Source: Saccharina japonica
Taxonomy: Eukaryota > Sar > Phaeophyceae > Laminariales > Laminariaceae
DNA: 64,000 nt
Direction of reading: 5' to 3'
NCBI GenBank assembly: GCA_008828725.1
Contig: MEHQ01000893.1
Coordinates: 1-64,000 of the forward strand
Below, in pieces: positions 1-11,815 of the stretch. The notes beneath the pieces are model-generated. The model was given only the letters and a program-made list of their open reading frames with translations, had not been told where the DNA came from and ran no database searches. The position numbers and the translations under genes were made by a program. Each line of letters starts with the position of its first letter. Position 1 is the first letter of the stretch.

Positions 1-1560
1 TCGAAAAATACCGAAAAAATACCGAAACGATTTATGAGTTTCGGTATTATGAAAAAATATCGAACGTTTTTTTTTGGGTTCGGTATCCATCCCTGACCCT
101 ACAGCGGAAAGTCGTAGAGTGCGGTTTGCCGCGACTTGTGGGTTTTGCGCGCACCGCGGTGAGCGAAAGTAATTGGACGGTTTTGTTTTTTTGTAGGTGT
201 AGCATTTTATGTGTATATGTCTTCTCTAGAGGTTCGGGAGGCATCTACCCCACGTGAACTTACTTTCTGAAGTGCGGTTCGGGCCGAATTTGACGCGCAT
301 ACCCGAGGGTGCACGCGGATCTGAAAATCAAGACACCACACTATACCCCATGCTGGAGGGCAGTGTTTTTATTCCGTGTGTTTTTTTGTTTTGTCTCACA
401 CGCCTGCAGACGCTGCTCTATGGACGACGTGTATATGGCGTCTACGACTACTGCTTGGCTTTCAACGTTCTGGTTTGTATTTTTATACAAATATATATAT
501 ATATATGTGCCGAGTGCATGTTTCGGAAAGCAAGCCGAAAAACACAAGAACTAGAACACTTACTATAAGAGTACCACGGCTGGACAATATAAACAACGGC
601 ACCGACTGCACTGACTACATGCACGTTGTAAGGGACAAACTACTTGGATATACGTAGTGTGGGACATATTCTCCGCATACGTAACAGCAGTAGTAGGTGT
701 CCACAGTCACGGAAAGACTTGTGCGTGCAGCTTGAAGTCTAGATACGGGTTTCGCCGGGTGGACTGTCGGGACATACCGTAAACTGTTCGACAGAAACAA
801 AACCATGTACGTGAACGTACTCCTACTACTTCGAGACAGCAGTAAGTACGTAGTCGCTGGGTAGAGTCGCTGTGGTACCGCACTGTGTGTACGTACCTAC
901 ACCAAAACCTTTCGTCCAGCTTGAGGCGTTTCGCTAGTGTTCTCGATGTTGGCCGTGAGCACTGCCACTTCGGAAGCAAAAAGTTATCGCGCAGAAAAAG
1001 AACAGATGGGTGCAGCAGGACATTCAGCACTACTGTGCTACAGTACATTCTTCTGGTTGGTATATACCTGGTACGTGTATACGAGCGTAGTATGCTGCGC
1101 CACACTCCTAAAGTAGAACAGTAATTCCGATGGAAGCCTTTATATACGTTCGGGATCGATAGTACACAGTCCTGCAAAGTTTGAAATCGGGGTGCGCGTT
1201 GCTCACCCAGCCACACAAGGGAACGGAACAGCCTCTTGATTAACATCCTCACCTTCCCCTATAAGTCCACAGCGCTGGAACCCCGGAGAGGAGGGGCACG
1301 AAGCGGCAGAACTTATCTCTTGTTGAAACTGGAATGACAAGGGGTTCGACTGGTTGTAGAGGCGGTACGGTTTCATAAGTGACCCTAACGTGTTTTACTA
1401 CGAGTATCCGTCATCGATTGTTTCGCGTGCTTATTTACGGTCGGGTGCTGGCGCACAAAGCAAGGAAAAAAGAGAGCGCGCTGCTCGAGATCCTCCACTG
1501 ACTACCAGAGGGCTTGGGGGTTCCATTTGGGGCATTACTTCCTTGGCGTGATTTATAGCA
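1..1560. other. Gene-poor left end
   Basis: I see no supportable gene here. The first 90 bases repeat words of the type TACCGAAA/TTTCGGTA on both strands. Similar TACCGA words recur near 29385-29455. Open frames on both strands (for example minus 707-1252) lack recognisable domains and have no paralogue. Positions 1259-1290 resemble 48188-48215, which lies upstream of the second BTB-TLDc gene, so this stretch may include promoter or 5' leader sequence of the gene at 1634. Confidence 0.5.
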
Positions 1561-1633
1561 CGGCTTGCTGTCCACACTTGAACGAGAGCTTTCAGCAAGT
1601 AACACCAGACAGACCCCCCACGTGCAAAGAACG

Positions 1634-3331
1634 ATGCATCGGCGGTTGAGGCTGAGGGGTGCTTTCCCAAAGTCGACGGACGCGTATGCTCAGCAGTTGG
1701 AGCGGCTTTTACAGTCCAGAAGGGCAGGCATGGACGCGGAGTGGGAAGAGCTCGAAGAAGGATGGAAAGCAAACGACGAGCGTATGGTAGATGCTGGGCT
1801 CAGGCCTCGAACCGACGAGGAGGGCGTGGTCGAACTGAACGTCGGCGGCTCGCACGTCACCGTGTCCTGGCACCTCCTCGCGGAGACGGAGGGGTTCGAG
1901 GATTCAACGCTAGGATCCTTGCTAGAGGGAGTTTGGGGCAAGGGGCGGATTCCTAGAGATGCCGACGGCCGCATCGTGCTCGACGAGTCCCCTGCGTGCA
2001 CGAAGCAGATCATTCACACGATGCTTACTGGCCGTGCGAGTTCTGTATCTGAGGGACAGCCGGAAGGTGGGGCGCTCTCGGTGGTGGCTATTGACGAAAT
2101 GCCGTGCCATACTTACACCGCAAACGTACTGGGACTGTGGAGGGCGTTGCCGGATAACCCTAGATACCCGACATTTTGTGGAGGCAGCACCGTGTTGGAG
2201 CCGTTTGGGATCGCCCCGCTCGGCGCGAATATTCGGGAGTGGGTTGGGCTCCCGTCCAAATACATGGTCCTCCTCTACCGCGCGACGCGGGACGGCTTCG
2301 ACAACGAAGCGCTCAAAGCTAGTTGCGGCAGCCACAGTTTGAGCTCGGTTTCGCTTTTTCGGGTGAGTTCGGGCGAAAGAAATGACGGCGACAGCGTTGT
2401 TGGAGGCTACCGCATGCTTCCTTGGGATGACAGTTCTAATCGTTTAGGAAGATCCGCAGAGATGTTTGCGTTCATGCTCAAGGACGGCAGTGCCACTCGA
2501 AAGGATGTGCTCGAGCCCACCAAGTGGGAGATCGGCCGCCCCGGTCGTTTCGGTTTGCCGGACGGCTTGTTATTCGCAGAGTTCGACCAGGAAACGGGAG
2601 GTTGTACCTTAAACGTCACGCGGGCTGGGTTTAACGTCGAGGAGGTCTCTCCATTCTTGGCATTGCACGGAAAGAAGGTCGTCGATTTGGAGGTATATCG
2701 CTGCTCGGAGAATGCTCCAGCTCGCACCACCGCGCCCAGCACCACCAAACCGGATGGTCACGTCTCGACCGATACGGAAGCCCGCGATACCCGGTCGTTT
2801 GGCGAAATAATCGCAAGCTCATTCATGGAGGAGCGGGTGGTCCTCGATCGTGCCGTAAAGGAGATGGAAGCGGCAGGGGCAAGGATATCCTCTGCTGTTG
2901 GCGCCCTGAAAAACATGTACGGCCCAAACGTGGCGGCGGGGGAGCAGGATACCGTCGTGGAGCTCAACGTGCGTGGGACGAGGATGACAACACTGCGCTC
3001 CACACTGCGGGCTTGCCCGCGCTCCGCGCTCGCCGCCATGTTCAACGAAGACAGATGGCCAGCCGCCGATAAAGACAAGGACGAGCACGGGAGGCGGTTG
3101 GTTGACTGTGACCCGGTCTGCTTCTCCAAGATCCTCGACGTGCTCCGGATGAGAAAACGTGCTTCGTGGAGTCGAGGCGTGGCGAGGCGGGAAAATGACG
3201 ACGGAAACAGCGGCGCCATGGCGGGCGCAGTGCTTATCAACTCAAAGGATGTAGAGACCTTCCTCGAAGCCGTCAACATGTATTTTCCAGGGTGTGAGAG
3301 CTTCGTCAAGAGCCTGATGCGCAAGGTGTGA
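1634..3331 (+). CDS. BTB-TLDc-BTB domain protein, paralogue 1
   Basis: Predicted 565-residue soluble protein, no intron needed. Residues about 65-133 form a potassium-channel-tetramerisation-type BTB domain (opening VVELNVGGSHVTV, then DGRIVLDESP). Residues about 195-357 look like a TLDc domain: LLYRATRDGF at 213-222, VVGGYRMLPW near 255, FAFMLKDG near 278 and a closing VVDLEVYRC. Residues about 398-430 are charged and likely helical or coiled. A second BTB domain spans about 440-510 (VELNVRGTRMTTLRSTLRAC, ending CFSKILDVLRMRK). BTB domains of this type mediate oligomerisation or cullin-3 binding, and TLDc domains are linked to oxidative-stress resistance and V-ATPase binding; its actual role is unknown. 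The ATG at 1634 is chosen because similarity to the paralogue at 48930 begins there (MHRR, then AFPKS); the frame stays open upstream only through non-ATG codons. No signal peptide or membrane segment is seen. Confidence 0.85.
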   Translation: MHRRLRLRGAFPKSTDAYAQQLERLLQSRRAGMDAEWEELEEGWKANDERMVDAGLRPRTDEEGVVELNVGGSHVTVSWHLLAETEGFEDSTLGSLLEGVWGKGRIPRDADGRIVLDESPACTKQIIHTMLTGRASSVSEGQPEGGALSVVAIDEMPCHTYTANVLGLWRALPDNPRYPTFCGGSTVLEPFGIAPLGANIREWVGLPSKYMVLLYRATRDGFDNEALKASCGSHSLSSVSLFRVSSGERNDGDSVVGGYRMLPWDDSSNRLGRSAEMFAFMLKDGSATRKDVLEPTKWEIGRPGRFGLPDGLLFAEFDQETGGCTLNVTRAGFNVEEVSPFLALHGKKVVDLEVYRCSENAPARTTAPSTTKPDGHVSTDTEARDTRSFGEIIASSFMEERVVLDRAVKEMEAAGARISSAVGALKNMYGPNVAAGEQDTVVELNVRGTRMTTLRSTLRACPRSALAAMFNEDRWPAADKDKDEHGRRLVDCDPVCFSKILDVLRMRKRASWSRGVARRENDDGNSGAMAGAVLINSKDVETFLEAVNMYFPGCESFVKSLMRKV

Positions 3332-3640
3332 CGCGCATGGACACACATACATCCTGGCAGCTCGGTGAGCTCTGTGTGAGAGAGGACGTGTTTCGGGGGA
3401 TGTTTTGGCAGTGTAGCAGCCTGTTAGTTTCCAAGGTAATTGAGGGCCCCTTCAGCAAGTATCCTGGGAATATAGGTGACAAGCTTTGCGCTGTTGTTGC
3501 TTCCAAAAAGGATATTCAAGTATGAACCCTTTCGTGTGTGCTTGTGCTTGTTGATAGAAGAAGACTGCATACTAATTATCCCCCAGTTTTCTAGAACGTT
3601 GACGAATCTTTCACACCTCGGATAGCGTAACACTCGGATA
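3332..3640. other. 3' flank of BTB-TLDc gene 1
   Basis: Non-coding. The first 100 bases after the stop resemble the sequence after the stop of paralogue 2 (50745-50830): both carry ACACGCAC/ACACACAT-like words, then GGCA-CT-TGTGAG and a run of G with TTTGGCAG or TTGCTGTG. The duplication that made the two genes therefore included some 3' flank. No clear polyadenylation signal was identified. Confidence 0.4.
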
Positions 3641-6300
3641 ACACATATCTACGTTATGGGGTCTACTGTAACACAGCGGCAAGGTAACATCCAAACGTAG
3701 TGTTCGCTCTGGAGGAGCAATGTCGTAACGTGGTAACACTGTTGTGCTAAAAATGAATACCAACGAACGATATAACGCATTATTAACCCCAAGTTTCTTC
3801 TCGATATCGGCGGCTCCGGTACGGTAACCTCTAGTGTTAAAGCCGTTATCGGTACGTGTACTACTACATTACAGTAGTAGTAACATCATAGCACAATGTT
3901 AGGATTTGTACAGGCTCGTACGTTGTCAACCTGACTTGAACATATCACAATCCGCCGATTCGATCAATAACTTGCTACCATGGGCTCCATCCGCTGTAAT
4001 GCGTACCAGTAGGCGTTCTTTGAGGGGGGGCGGGGGGGGGGAGCGACGAACACCACACCCCCGGCTGAGGTCTGAAAACAATGCGACAACCTCATCATAG
4101 GGTATGAACTCAGCTTGACGTATCTGAATTTTATGTTTTTACCGGGCATGTTCATTTCTGGGTTGTATTTATTTTGCCGGGTTTAAACCTGTGCATATAT
4201 AAGGTGATGGGAATGGTATGATTGAGATAAGAGCTGCACATTGTCAGATGGTAAAATGGAATATTAATATCTTTAGGGCATCTCAGCACAAAACGCATAA
4301 AAAGGGGGTGGCCCGAAAAAATCCCAGAGTTTTCGAAAACGTCGGATTGACCTAAACTTTTCAGGGTCCGGTACTATTGTGGCGGGTATCGCAAATATGT
4401 CGCTATATTTTCTGAACTCGTTCATGCGACCGAGCTACAGCTACATGTAAACAAGAAAACACCGGGATGTCGGTAGAAAACACCCTCCCTCTTAAACTGT
4501 CACAAACGTGCCGCAAAGAGCTGTAAGTTGCAGGGAGGGGTGGGCACTTTTGAGGTGGGGATCACGAGCTCAACCTTAGAAGGTATCCGTTCGGTTTTCC
4601 CGTCATCAAGCGTCTACGCATGTCAAAATAGTATTTCCGCAAGGATTTAGTTTGTTTCCCATAATAGCTGATTTTTTGTCGGGTCAACTTTGTGAGTGGC
4701 TCGACCCCCACTAACCGGGCAACCGGAGTCGATTGGCTAGATGGTATACAAAACGGTCGAGAGAATTCACAGCTGACGTGTTGTTTCTTAGTTTATTCTA
4801 AAAAAATAGAAGCTCGGGAATGGGGTGAAAACAAATTACCAGCAAAGGAGAAAATTATTTTGATCAATTTTTCAAACGACGCTCTTGGGGTTCTCAGAGC
4901 GAACCAAAAGAACGGTTATAAATGTTAAGTTTTTCCAGCGCCGGGTGACCCGAATGTCTTACCGCGGAAGGCGCCCACAGCGTTATGATATAGCAGGCTC
5001 TAGGCGTAACACCCTAACATCGTGTTAGGGCTTAGGTTGGCCTTTGGTATAATAACCCTCTCTTAACATAACGTCAATGATGATGATCGCGTTTCCGTAA
5101 CACCAACAGCAGTATGTTATTCGCACGTTATTCGAACCCCCTTATATTCTTGCTTCGGGTCGGATAACGTAGCACTTGACGTAAGTTAAGAAATACCAGG
5201 TATACTTTTGTAGGTGGTCGCGATATAACACTGCTACTACTACTACTACTCGTACTACTGTATGTGAGGATGTCACCTAAATGCCGAGAGTTGTGTGACA
5301 TTGTGTTACGATGTTACTCGCATGGAAAATCTCACTGAAACGTTACGTTATAAAGTTGCCATAAATGACGACTGGTCGTAGCACTACGTTACTACGTGAC
5401 GGCTGGACCTGTCATTGATTTAACATACTGTTGCTATGTTACCGGTTTGGTCTCTTTTTTTACGTAACATGTGTTGCTAGTGTTACACTTAAAGCGGAGT
5501 CGCGGAGTATCGTACCATCCGATATTTATTGGATTTAAATGGACCCTTTCGAACGCGGGGACATCCACAGTCATGTTCTCGGGAGGGGATTATAGTATAG
5601 CATCCCCGGTAACAAGACGCCTTCATACTCATTGAAAACTCAAAACAGGGGATGTTTAGGAGGGATCCCCGCAAATAAAACTTCCCAAAAAACGGGAAAC
5701 CCCGCCGTCACGTCATCCACTACAACGACAGTAGGTCATCCATCTATAACGCCAGTACGCTATCCATATATTGATAGAACGTGTTACAACTCAATCTGTA
5801 TACTCGCATGGACGAGCTAACACAGCAGTCATATATTGATGATGCTAGATTGGGGATGTACGATATCTGCTAAGTTGTTATTTGCTACATAAGGTGCATA
5901 CGAGCTAACACAGTAACGTAGTGTTGGCGTTTGAGCGACCTCGTACGTTATTTACCCCACGTATGTTAGGAGGTACGAGGCAATTCGCATTTCGGATGAC
6001 ATACTAACTTCAAGTTACTGGTAACGAGCCAAGGCTATAAAAAAGTAACACTACATACTGTTGCCATACTGCTGCCCATGCGGCATCTAGCTAACACGAC
6101 ATTGTTGTGATACGCAATCGCCCGCCAATATCATAACGTGCTGACGCTGTACTACAAAAAAAGTTGAGCATCAACTATCAAACCGGTTGCACTCGCAGCT
6201 GACGCATGTATAATAATTTTATTTAATACCAGCAACATCAAGAAAATAGGTAACGTGGTAACGTAAGGTTAAAACAATTCCGCCGAAGAGTAATCTTGAT
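3640..6300. repeat. AT-rich zone dense in GTAACA/TGTTAC words
   Basis: There is no gene in this 2.6-kb stretch. It is crowded with GTAAC, TAACAC and their complements GTTAC, GTGTTA, in both orientations and irregular spacing, for example near 3630, 3669, 3725, 3825, 5011, 5097, 5305, 5340, 5430, 5464, 5906, 6045 and 6250. The density is much lower at 4150-4980, so the zone may be two blocks around an inserted segment. It does not read as a simple tandem repeat. It could be a decayed satellite, an old transposon or a scaffold-like region. Confidence 0.45.
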
Positions 6301-6640
6301 GTGGAGAACGATTTAACGATCAGCAGGTTGATGGGCGGGGCGCAGGGTGTATCGGACGAGAACGAAAATTGTTGTCGAAACTACAGAACAGCAGTACATA
6401 CTTGCAGCTGTAAAAAGCTGATGCTTTCTTGTCGTTGATGCAATCACGGTGGGCGTCCCGTTGCCGTTTTACGCTCACAGCAGTTAGTGGGTGTATCCGC
6501 AGCCCTCGATCCTCCGGGCTTGGCGAAACGTAAGTATGAATACCCTGGTACGGGTAACCCTTTCGTGGTTCCCACCCCCACTGAAAAGGTTGCTCGATGG
6601 TTCTTTGTTTTGCGGCGAGATGCGCAAACACCTCAATGTT
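6301..6640. other. No feature seen
   Basis: Short open frames occur on both strands, but I see no domain, repeat or RNA that I can support before the SINE tail at 6641. Confidence 0.4.
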
Positions 6641-6964
6641 TTTTGTTTTGTTTTTTCCATCCCATTCATTATCTTCGCACTCCCGTCTTTCTCCCTCCCT
6701 AGTCGTAACTCAGATCCGGGGTCACAAAGTAGGCTACTCTCCCTCCTCCCCCACTACGGTTCTTGCCTTGCATTTTTATCGCGAGAAGTTTTCAGCACTT
6801 TCTTCCCTCGTCAAAACTCTCGTCGAATTTTGCTTACCCACGCTATAATATGCGCTCTCGACAGTCGGTGTCATTTGAGAACAAAAACCTCCATGGGGAG
6901 AATCGAACCCTCGACATCCGGCCCTACAGGCTTCGTGGCTACCACTTAGACCACCGGGGCGACC
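6641..6964 (-). mobile_element. tRNA-derived SINE, copy 1
   Basis: Read on the minus strand, the element begins near 6964 with a tRNA-like head. It has an A box (TGGTCTAAGTGG, a perfect fit to TRGYNNARYBGG) and a B box (GGTTCGATTCTCC) about 45 bases later. A body of about 230 bases follows, containing ATGCAAGGCAAGAACCGTAG and the complement of TAACTCAGATCCGGGGTCAC. It ends in an A-rich tail near 6641 (AAAACAAAACAAAAAAC on the minus strand). The same body recurs at 11039, 52141, 52497, 55240 and 55438. SINEs are non-autonomous and rely on a LINE; no LINE partner is seen in this window. Confidence 0.7.
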
Positions 6965-8813
6965 GGCTATATAGGGTTTATTGGCTAACTATTCACAGAA
7001 CACTACGTAGTACGGGGGAGCATAGTAAAAGGGGCCTGCGGTAGATACAAAAACGGCATATTTCCCAATTTTCACTAACATTATTCTATCTTATTTACTA
7101 TTGTAGTACCCCGTAGAAGTACAGCAGTGATAGTACTACTATTAATACTATTAATACTATTACTCGTAGTACTTTTCAGTGGCTTTTCACGTCGGCAGCT
7201 GATTTTTTTAAGTTTTCGAAAGATGTATGTTGATGTAGGTACTATGCTACAGCAGCAGTAACCAGCAGCCTACTACTGTAAGTCGCTGATCGGAGAAGAA
7301 TGTCGTACTATAGTAGCAGATATAACAGTAGTAGGTGTATGTACCAGCTTATCTATCTAACTCAGTAGGATGGGGTGCTATTGAAGTAAGGGTGTACTTA
7401 GTCATGTACGTACGAATAGTACTTGGTATCAGTACAGCCATGGATATGCGGCGAAATACGAATAGGAACTTTCTAAGAAACTATGCGTGGCATCTAGACA
7501 CTGTTCGTCGTTGAACGTCTGGAAGAGTTGCGTTCTTGAGAACAGTATGTAGTACGTGGAACGGTCACGAGCAAGCATCCAAGGAACGTTGCTGTGGGTC
7601 GACCAGTACAACCACCCGATATAGTACATCTAGCCGTAGAGCCGAGCGTGTCGAGGCTGGTTGCGCCCACCAAGCAAGAACCAACCAACCAACCATCTTC
7701 TCAGCTCTGTCTGATCTTTTCTTTCAACTATTGTAATATTGGCCCAGAGAGGGCCTTATTTTCAACATCATACATTTCTTCTGAGAGAAACTAACGAGCG
7801 CGCCTAACGACGGCTCGCGCCAAGCCTCTGGACTAGCACGTCCACCACCATGCCACAAGGGGACACCGTCTCCCAACAATGTATGTTGACGACAAAAAAA
7901 GCTGGAAATATGAAATACCGCGCTAGTTATTTATTCCCACTCGTCGCTGTCTGCCTGTCTCCCTGCCTGCCTGCCCGCCCGCCTACCCACCCACCCACCC
8001 ACCCACCCACCCACCCACCTTCCTGGCTGCCTGCCCCTTGCTTTCTTGGAACAGATGTCTGCAACGGCGCTATGAAGGCCGCACAGAAAGATGTTCCTTA
8101 GTCCGCTGTTTTTGTTTTTTTTATGTTGCAGTGTGCGGGCGAGGTTCCAGGTACAGACTTCACCCCTTTGTAATGCTCAGGCAAACGTATCACTGGTGCG
8201 TAGCATGAGTTACGAGTAACGACAGACGGCGTGAATCTTAGTAGTGCGTAGCGTAAACTATGAGTAACGACAGACGTGAATCCTCGCCCATTCGCGATGG
8301 ACGACGAAAGCTATCACCTCCACAGCTCGAATACGGACGGGTTGAGTTAAATGTTTGGCAAAAAGTGCGCGTGTCTAAGTACGCCTTTGCTCGCCGCATC
8401 CTCTGTAGGGTAGTGTCTGTTCTTTAGGGGGGCACAGGTGCACCACGTGGCTGATCAATGCTTGTTATTGTTTTCCGCGCCGAGGGGGAAACCGTACTTC
8501 AGCGAGACGCACTGGAAAAGAGTTTTCGTAGGCCGGAGAATTATGTTTCATCGCTTTCTTCAGTAGAAAGGGTGGATCAAAAGCCTTTCACCTAAACCAA
8601 TAAGTTCGACGAATGTATGCACCGTTTATGTTAAATATTGATGTACTACTGTAATGCTTATTATATTTGGGGGGCACAGCAGTGGTGGTACGAGTAACGT
8701 TTGTTTCGGAGCGGTGGCGCATACATACACATAAAAAATCATGAATGAGGGTAGGTGGTGTCTGTTTTTTTTTCCACGTGCCTCTTTCGTGTATGTATAT
8801 GTGCCGAACCTGC
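6965..8813. other. Gene-poor stretch with microsatellites
   Basis: No supportable gene. It holds short ATTAATACT-type runs near 7140-7165, a (CCAA)n run near 7680-7695 and a (CCCA)n microsatellite at 7984-8019. A short duplication, GTGCGTAGC..GAGTAACGACAGACG, appears near 8190-8235 and again near 8243-8278. Confidence 0.45.
7984..8019. repeat. (CCCA)n microsatellite
   Basis: About nine uninterrupted CCCA units, embedded in a longer pyrimidine-rich stretch from 7940 with several CCTG units. Confidence 0.9.
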
Positions 8814-9096
8814 GACATTGTACAACGATAGGGGTAGCACTTTATTTTTTGCCATATAAGGCAAACTACTTACCCAAAAATCGTCGGAATGCCAAGTCTT
8901 GTTTTGCAACATGTTGTTTTTTCTTTTGCGTGTCTAGGAGCCGTGGTGGAGTGTGCTCGTCGGGTATGTATGATAGCACGTTTCGTTCTCCCTCCAAAAT
9001 CAGTTTTCGGGTGGAGTATATAGAGCCCCTTAAGTGACCACCAGAGATCAGAAAGAACAAAAACAAAAGAGGGATGCACCTTTACCGTAGCATGTA
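8814..9096 (-). mobile_element. Family A MITE, copy 1
   Basis: A short inverted-repeat element of the family described at 60439-60723. The left end reads GACATTGTACAACGATAGGG and the right end, in complement, CTACGGTAAAGGTGCATCCC. The interior carries the family words TCGTCGGAATGCC, CTCCAAAATCAGTTTT and AGAGCCCCTTAAGTGACCACC. The ends are diverged and I could not find a target duplication. Confidence 0.6.
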
Positions 9097-11038
9097 GGGG
9101 TATATAAGCCAATGGCCGCCACGGCTATAGGGCGGGGTAGGGGGCGCTAGTGACGCGCCCCCCCCCCGGGGGGTAAGCGAGGGGCGTCATGCTGCGCAGA
9201 GGGGCGCGAACAGAGAACCAAACCACTTGGTTCGGTGTTTCCGCCGAAGTGAGACGGTGTTCATGCAGCATTTCTGTCCTGTATAATGTTTCTATGCTTT
9301 CTCTGCTTGGCCATGGTTTTTTGCCTGTGGAAAGTATGTCGGGTCCTCTTGCGCAAGCGGCGTTAACGGGCACCTGAGAGTCTCGTAGGAGTAGCCGCGA
9401 TAGCAGTACCTCTCCCACTAACGGGAAGACAGGCTTTGAGAGATGGGTGACCTGGTACATCATGTTCTTCGTTGTAGCGAAATTGCTTGCTTACAGAGAG
9501 ATGGGGGGTGCTCACGTGTAGACTGTATTCCACATACACAACATACGCTAGTTATGTCGCCGCAACCGCTGAGCTCTGCATTATGCATATACACCTGGTA
9601 CGTGTCTCAGAAAGCAGGGGGCAGGGGGTCATGTTGTGCTTGCGACGCTCGAAATGCGAGAGTACAATATGATGTATTATTATGCATTGATCGTTTCGGG
9701 CCTCGTTTTTCGTTGTTCACGTTCTATCGCTCGTGTTTGATGCCTCTATGCCACGTGAGAGTGCCCAGGAGGCCCGTGTTATGCCGATTGCCCTTTCTGT
9801 TTGCATTGCGTGAGATGAGTAACCAACAAGAAGAGGGGGATCCCATGTCCACGAAAAAACATAAAATGCAATGCACGGTAAGTAATGTGAGCCCCGATCG
9901 ATGCGCCCCAAAAGTGGACGCTCCCCTGTGCTCGCTCTGGTGTCCGCGTCACGCGTAATGTACGCAGAATCGTGCATGTTTCTGTTCTTGAGGTAAGGCG
10001 GGCCAAAACGGCCTACCGTACACTCTTTCCCACAGAGAATGAAAACAAAACAGGGCGTTGGGATTTGTGGACGACAAAAAACGAAAAACCGATCGGTTAT
10101 ATATTTTTGTTCTCCCCTATCTGGGTCTCGAAAATGCGAATCTCGATGGGTAGTGAGGTGTGCGGATTTCGGGAGCACAACAAAAAAAAGAAAAAAAGAA
10201 ATCGGAGCGTTGGGATTTCTGCACGAACCGAGAAAATAACCATATGAAACAAAACATGTTACTTGGTTTTAGTATACCGCCCCCCTGTCTTGCTCTCGAA
10301 AACAAAACTGGTCGACGTCTCTCGGTGGGCCACGAGTCAGGTCGCTGAAGAAGCTCTCCCATCTCTGCGTTGCCGATATTCCACATTCCAAGCACGACCG
10401 CTGGTGGCAGGAAGAAGAATGCCAGATGAATCTTGTTTGCTGTGAAAGGCGCAAAATCGTTCAGGGGGGGCGGGGAGAGGGTGTCTTCGCATATTAACAA
10501 TATTGGCACCACGAGCACCACGAGGCATTTGACTATATCAGACCGTCCACCAGATTTGTCACTCCTCGAGGTATATTTTGTCAATTCGTGCCTATTGCTC
10601 CCTGATTTTCTGCGTAAAGCACATTTCGACTATGATAGGTTATGTGTTCGTTCGCGCTTTTCCATGGGAGACATGCTTTCGGCGCTTGCGCGCAACCTGA
10701 TCGAGTAACTTCGCCGAAAATAGGAACTGCCTGCAAGTCTGTAATCCACTACGTATATTTAAACTGTTGTCGTACTCGTAGCTCTCAAGGGGTTGTTAAT
10801 CTAAAAAAACAATCGAAGAACGCACGCATGTGCGACGGCATCCCAATCACATGCACAGAGGACGAAAAAAAATGCTTTTCCAGCCCCCTGGAGTGTCCTG
10901 CTACTCGATTATAAGCGGCGGGCGATCATCACAGATGGTTACGTACGCGTCGGATTGTGAGGTGTCTATACTACAGTAGCTTCGCTGCGAGCGGGGTATT
11001 CTGAGGTGTGCGGCACATTTTCCGGGCTACGAGTAGCC
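9097..11038. other. Gene-poor stretch
   Basis: No supportable gene. GC-rich runs lie at 9130-9180. Between 10030 and 10215 a stretch is imperfectly duplicated, with GGCGTTGGGATTTGTGGACG near 10050 and GAGCGTTGGGATTTCTGCACG near 10205. The open frame 9443-9958 has no domain and odd composition. Confidence 0.4.
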
Positions 11039-11406
11039 TGTTTTTTTTTTCCATCCCATTTATTATATTCGTCCTTCTTTTCTCTCTCCCTTTCCATTTT
11101 TTTAATAGTCGTAACTCAGATCCGGGGGGTCACAAAGTAGGCTTTTCTCCCTTCTCCCCCCGCTACTCGTACGGTTACTTGCCTTGCATTTTTATCGCGA
11201 GAAGACTTCAGCCCTCTTCTTCCCTTGTTGACTCGCATCGAACTGCGCCTACACACGCTACTACTTGAGCGCTCGCAGGAGTTGATTCCGTTTTTGTTTT
11301 TGTTTGTTGCAAGTAAACTCACAAGTCCGACCCACGTGAGATTCGAACCCCGGAAACCAACTCTTAGTAGCAGTCGAGGGTACCACTAGGTAGAGCATCG
11401 GGGCGA
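11039..11406 (-). mobile_element. tRNA-derived SINE, copy 2
   Basis: Minus-strand SINE of the same family as 6641-6964. The head near 11406-11335 has an A box (TCTACCTAGTGG) and a B box (GGGTTCGAATCTC). The body contains the shared ATCCGGGG-GTCACAAAGTAGG and GCATTTTTATCGCGAGAAGA words (plus-strand reading). The tail is the T run at 11041-11050. It is about 45 bases longer than copy 1 because of an extra T-rich insert near 11285-11330. Confidence 0.65.
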
Positions 11407-11815
11407 TGATATTATGTAATAGCGGTGGGAAAATGCCTGGCATGTCACATCGCTAACCTCGGATCCGCAGTAGCACTTTCACGGGCATTCTCAGCGACCT
11501 CGCCCCCCCCCCCTCTCCTCCTGCGCTCTTCGGTCCGAGCTCGGTCTGCTTCCTCGTCTCTCGCTCCGCCCTTCGAAAGGCGCAATGTCCAAGGGGGGGA
11601 CAACGGAGGGGGCGGGGAATATTTAGTCCACACCAACCGGAAATATTGCCAGCGAGCAGATGGAATAGATCATTACGGCAACCGAGGGGTATCCGAAACT
11701 AAATAACCCCGACAAGGCAGTCCTATTTCCGAGACCTAAACGCAGGGGGTAACACTTCGACCGTGGGCGCCCGAACCAGTCGACTTTTCGACCGACGTCT
11801 ATCATAAACAAAAAA
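11407..11815. other. No gene seen
   Basis: Moderately GC-rich DNA with runs of C near 11503-11513. Antiparallel open frames at 11425-11706 and 11445-11636 mirror each other and are not convincing genes. Confidence 0.35.

Noticed and set aside
707-1252. Minus-strand open frame of 181 codons
   Set aside because: No recognisable domain, odd Arg/Cys-rich composition, no paralogue and no splice or context support.
9443-9958. Plus-strand open frame of 171 codons
   Set aside because: Composition is Cys/Arg-rich and unlike the convincing genes here; an antisense frame of similar length covers part of it.
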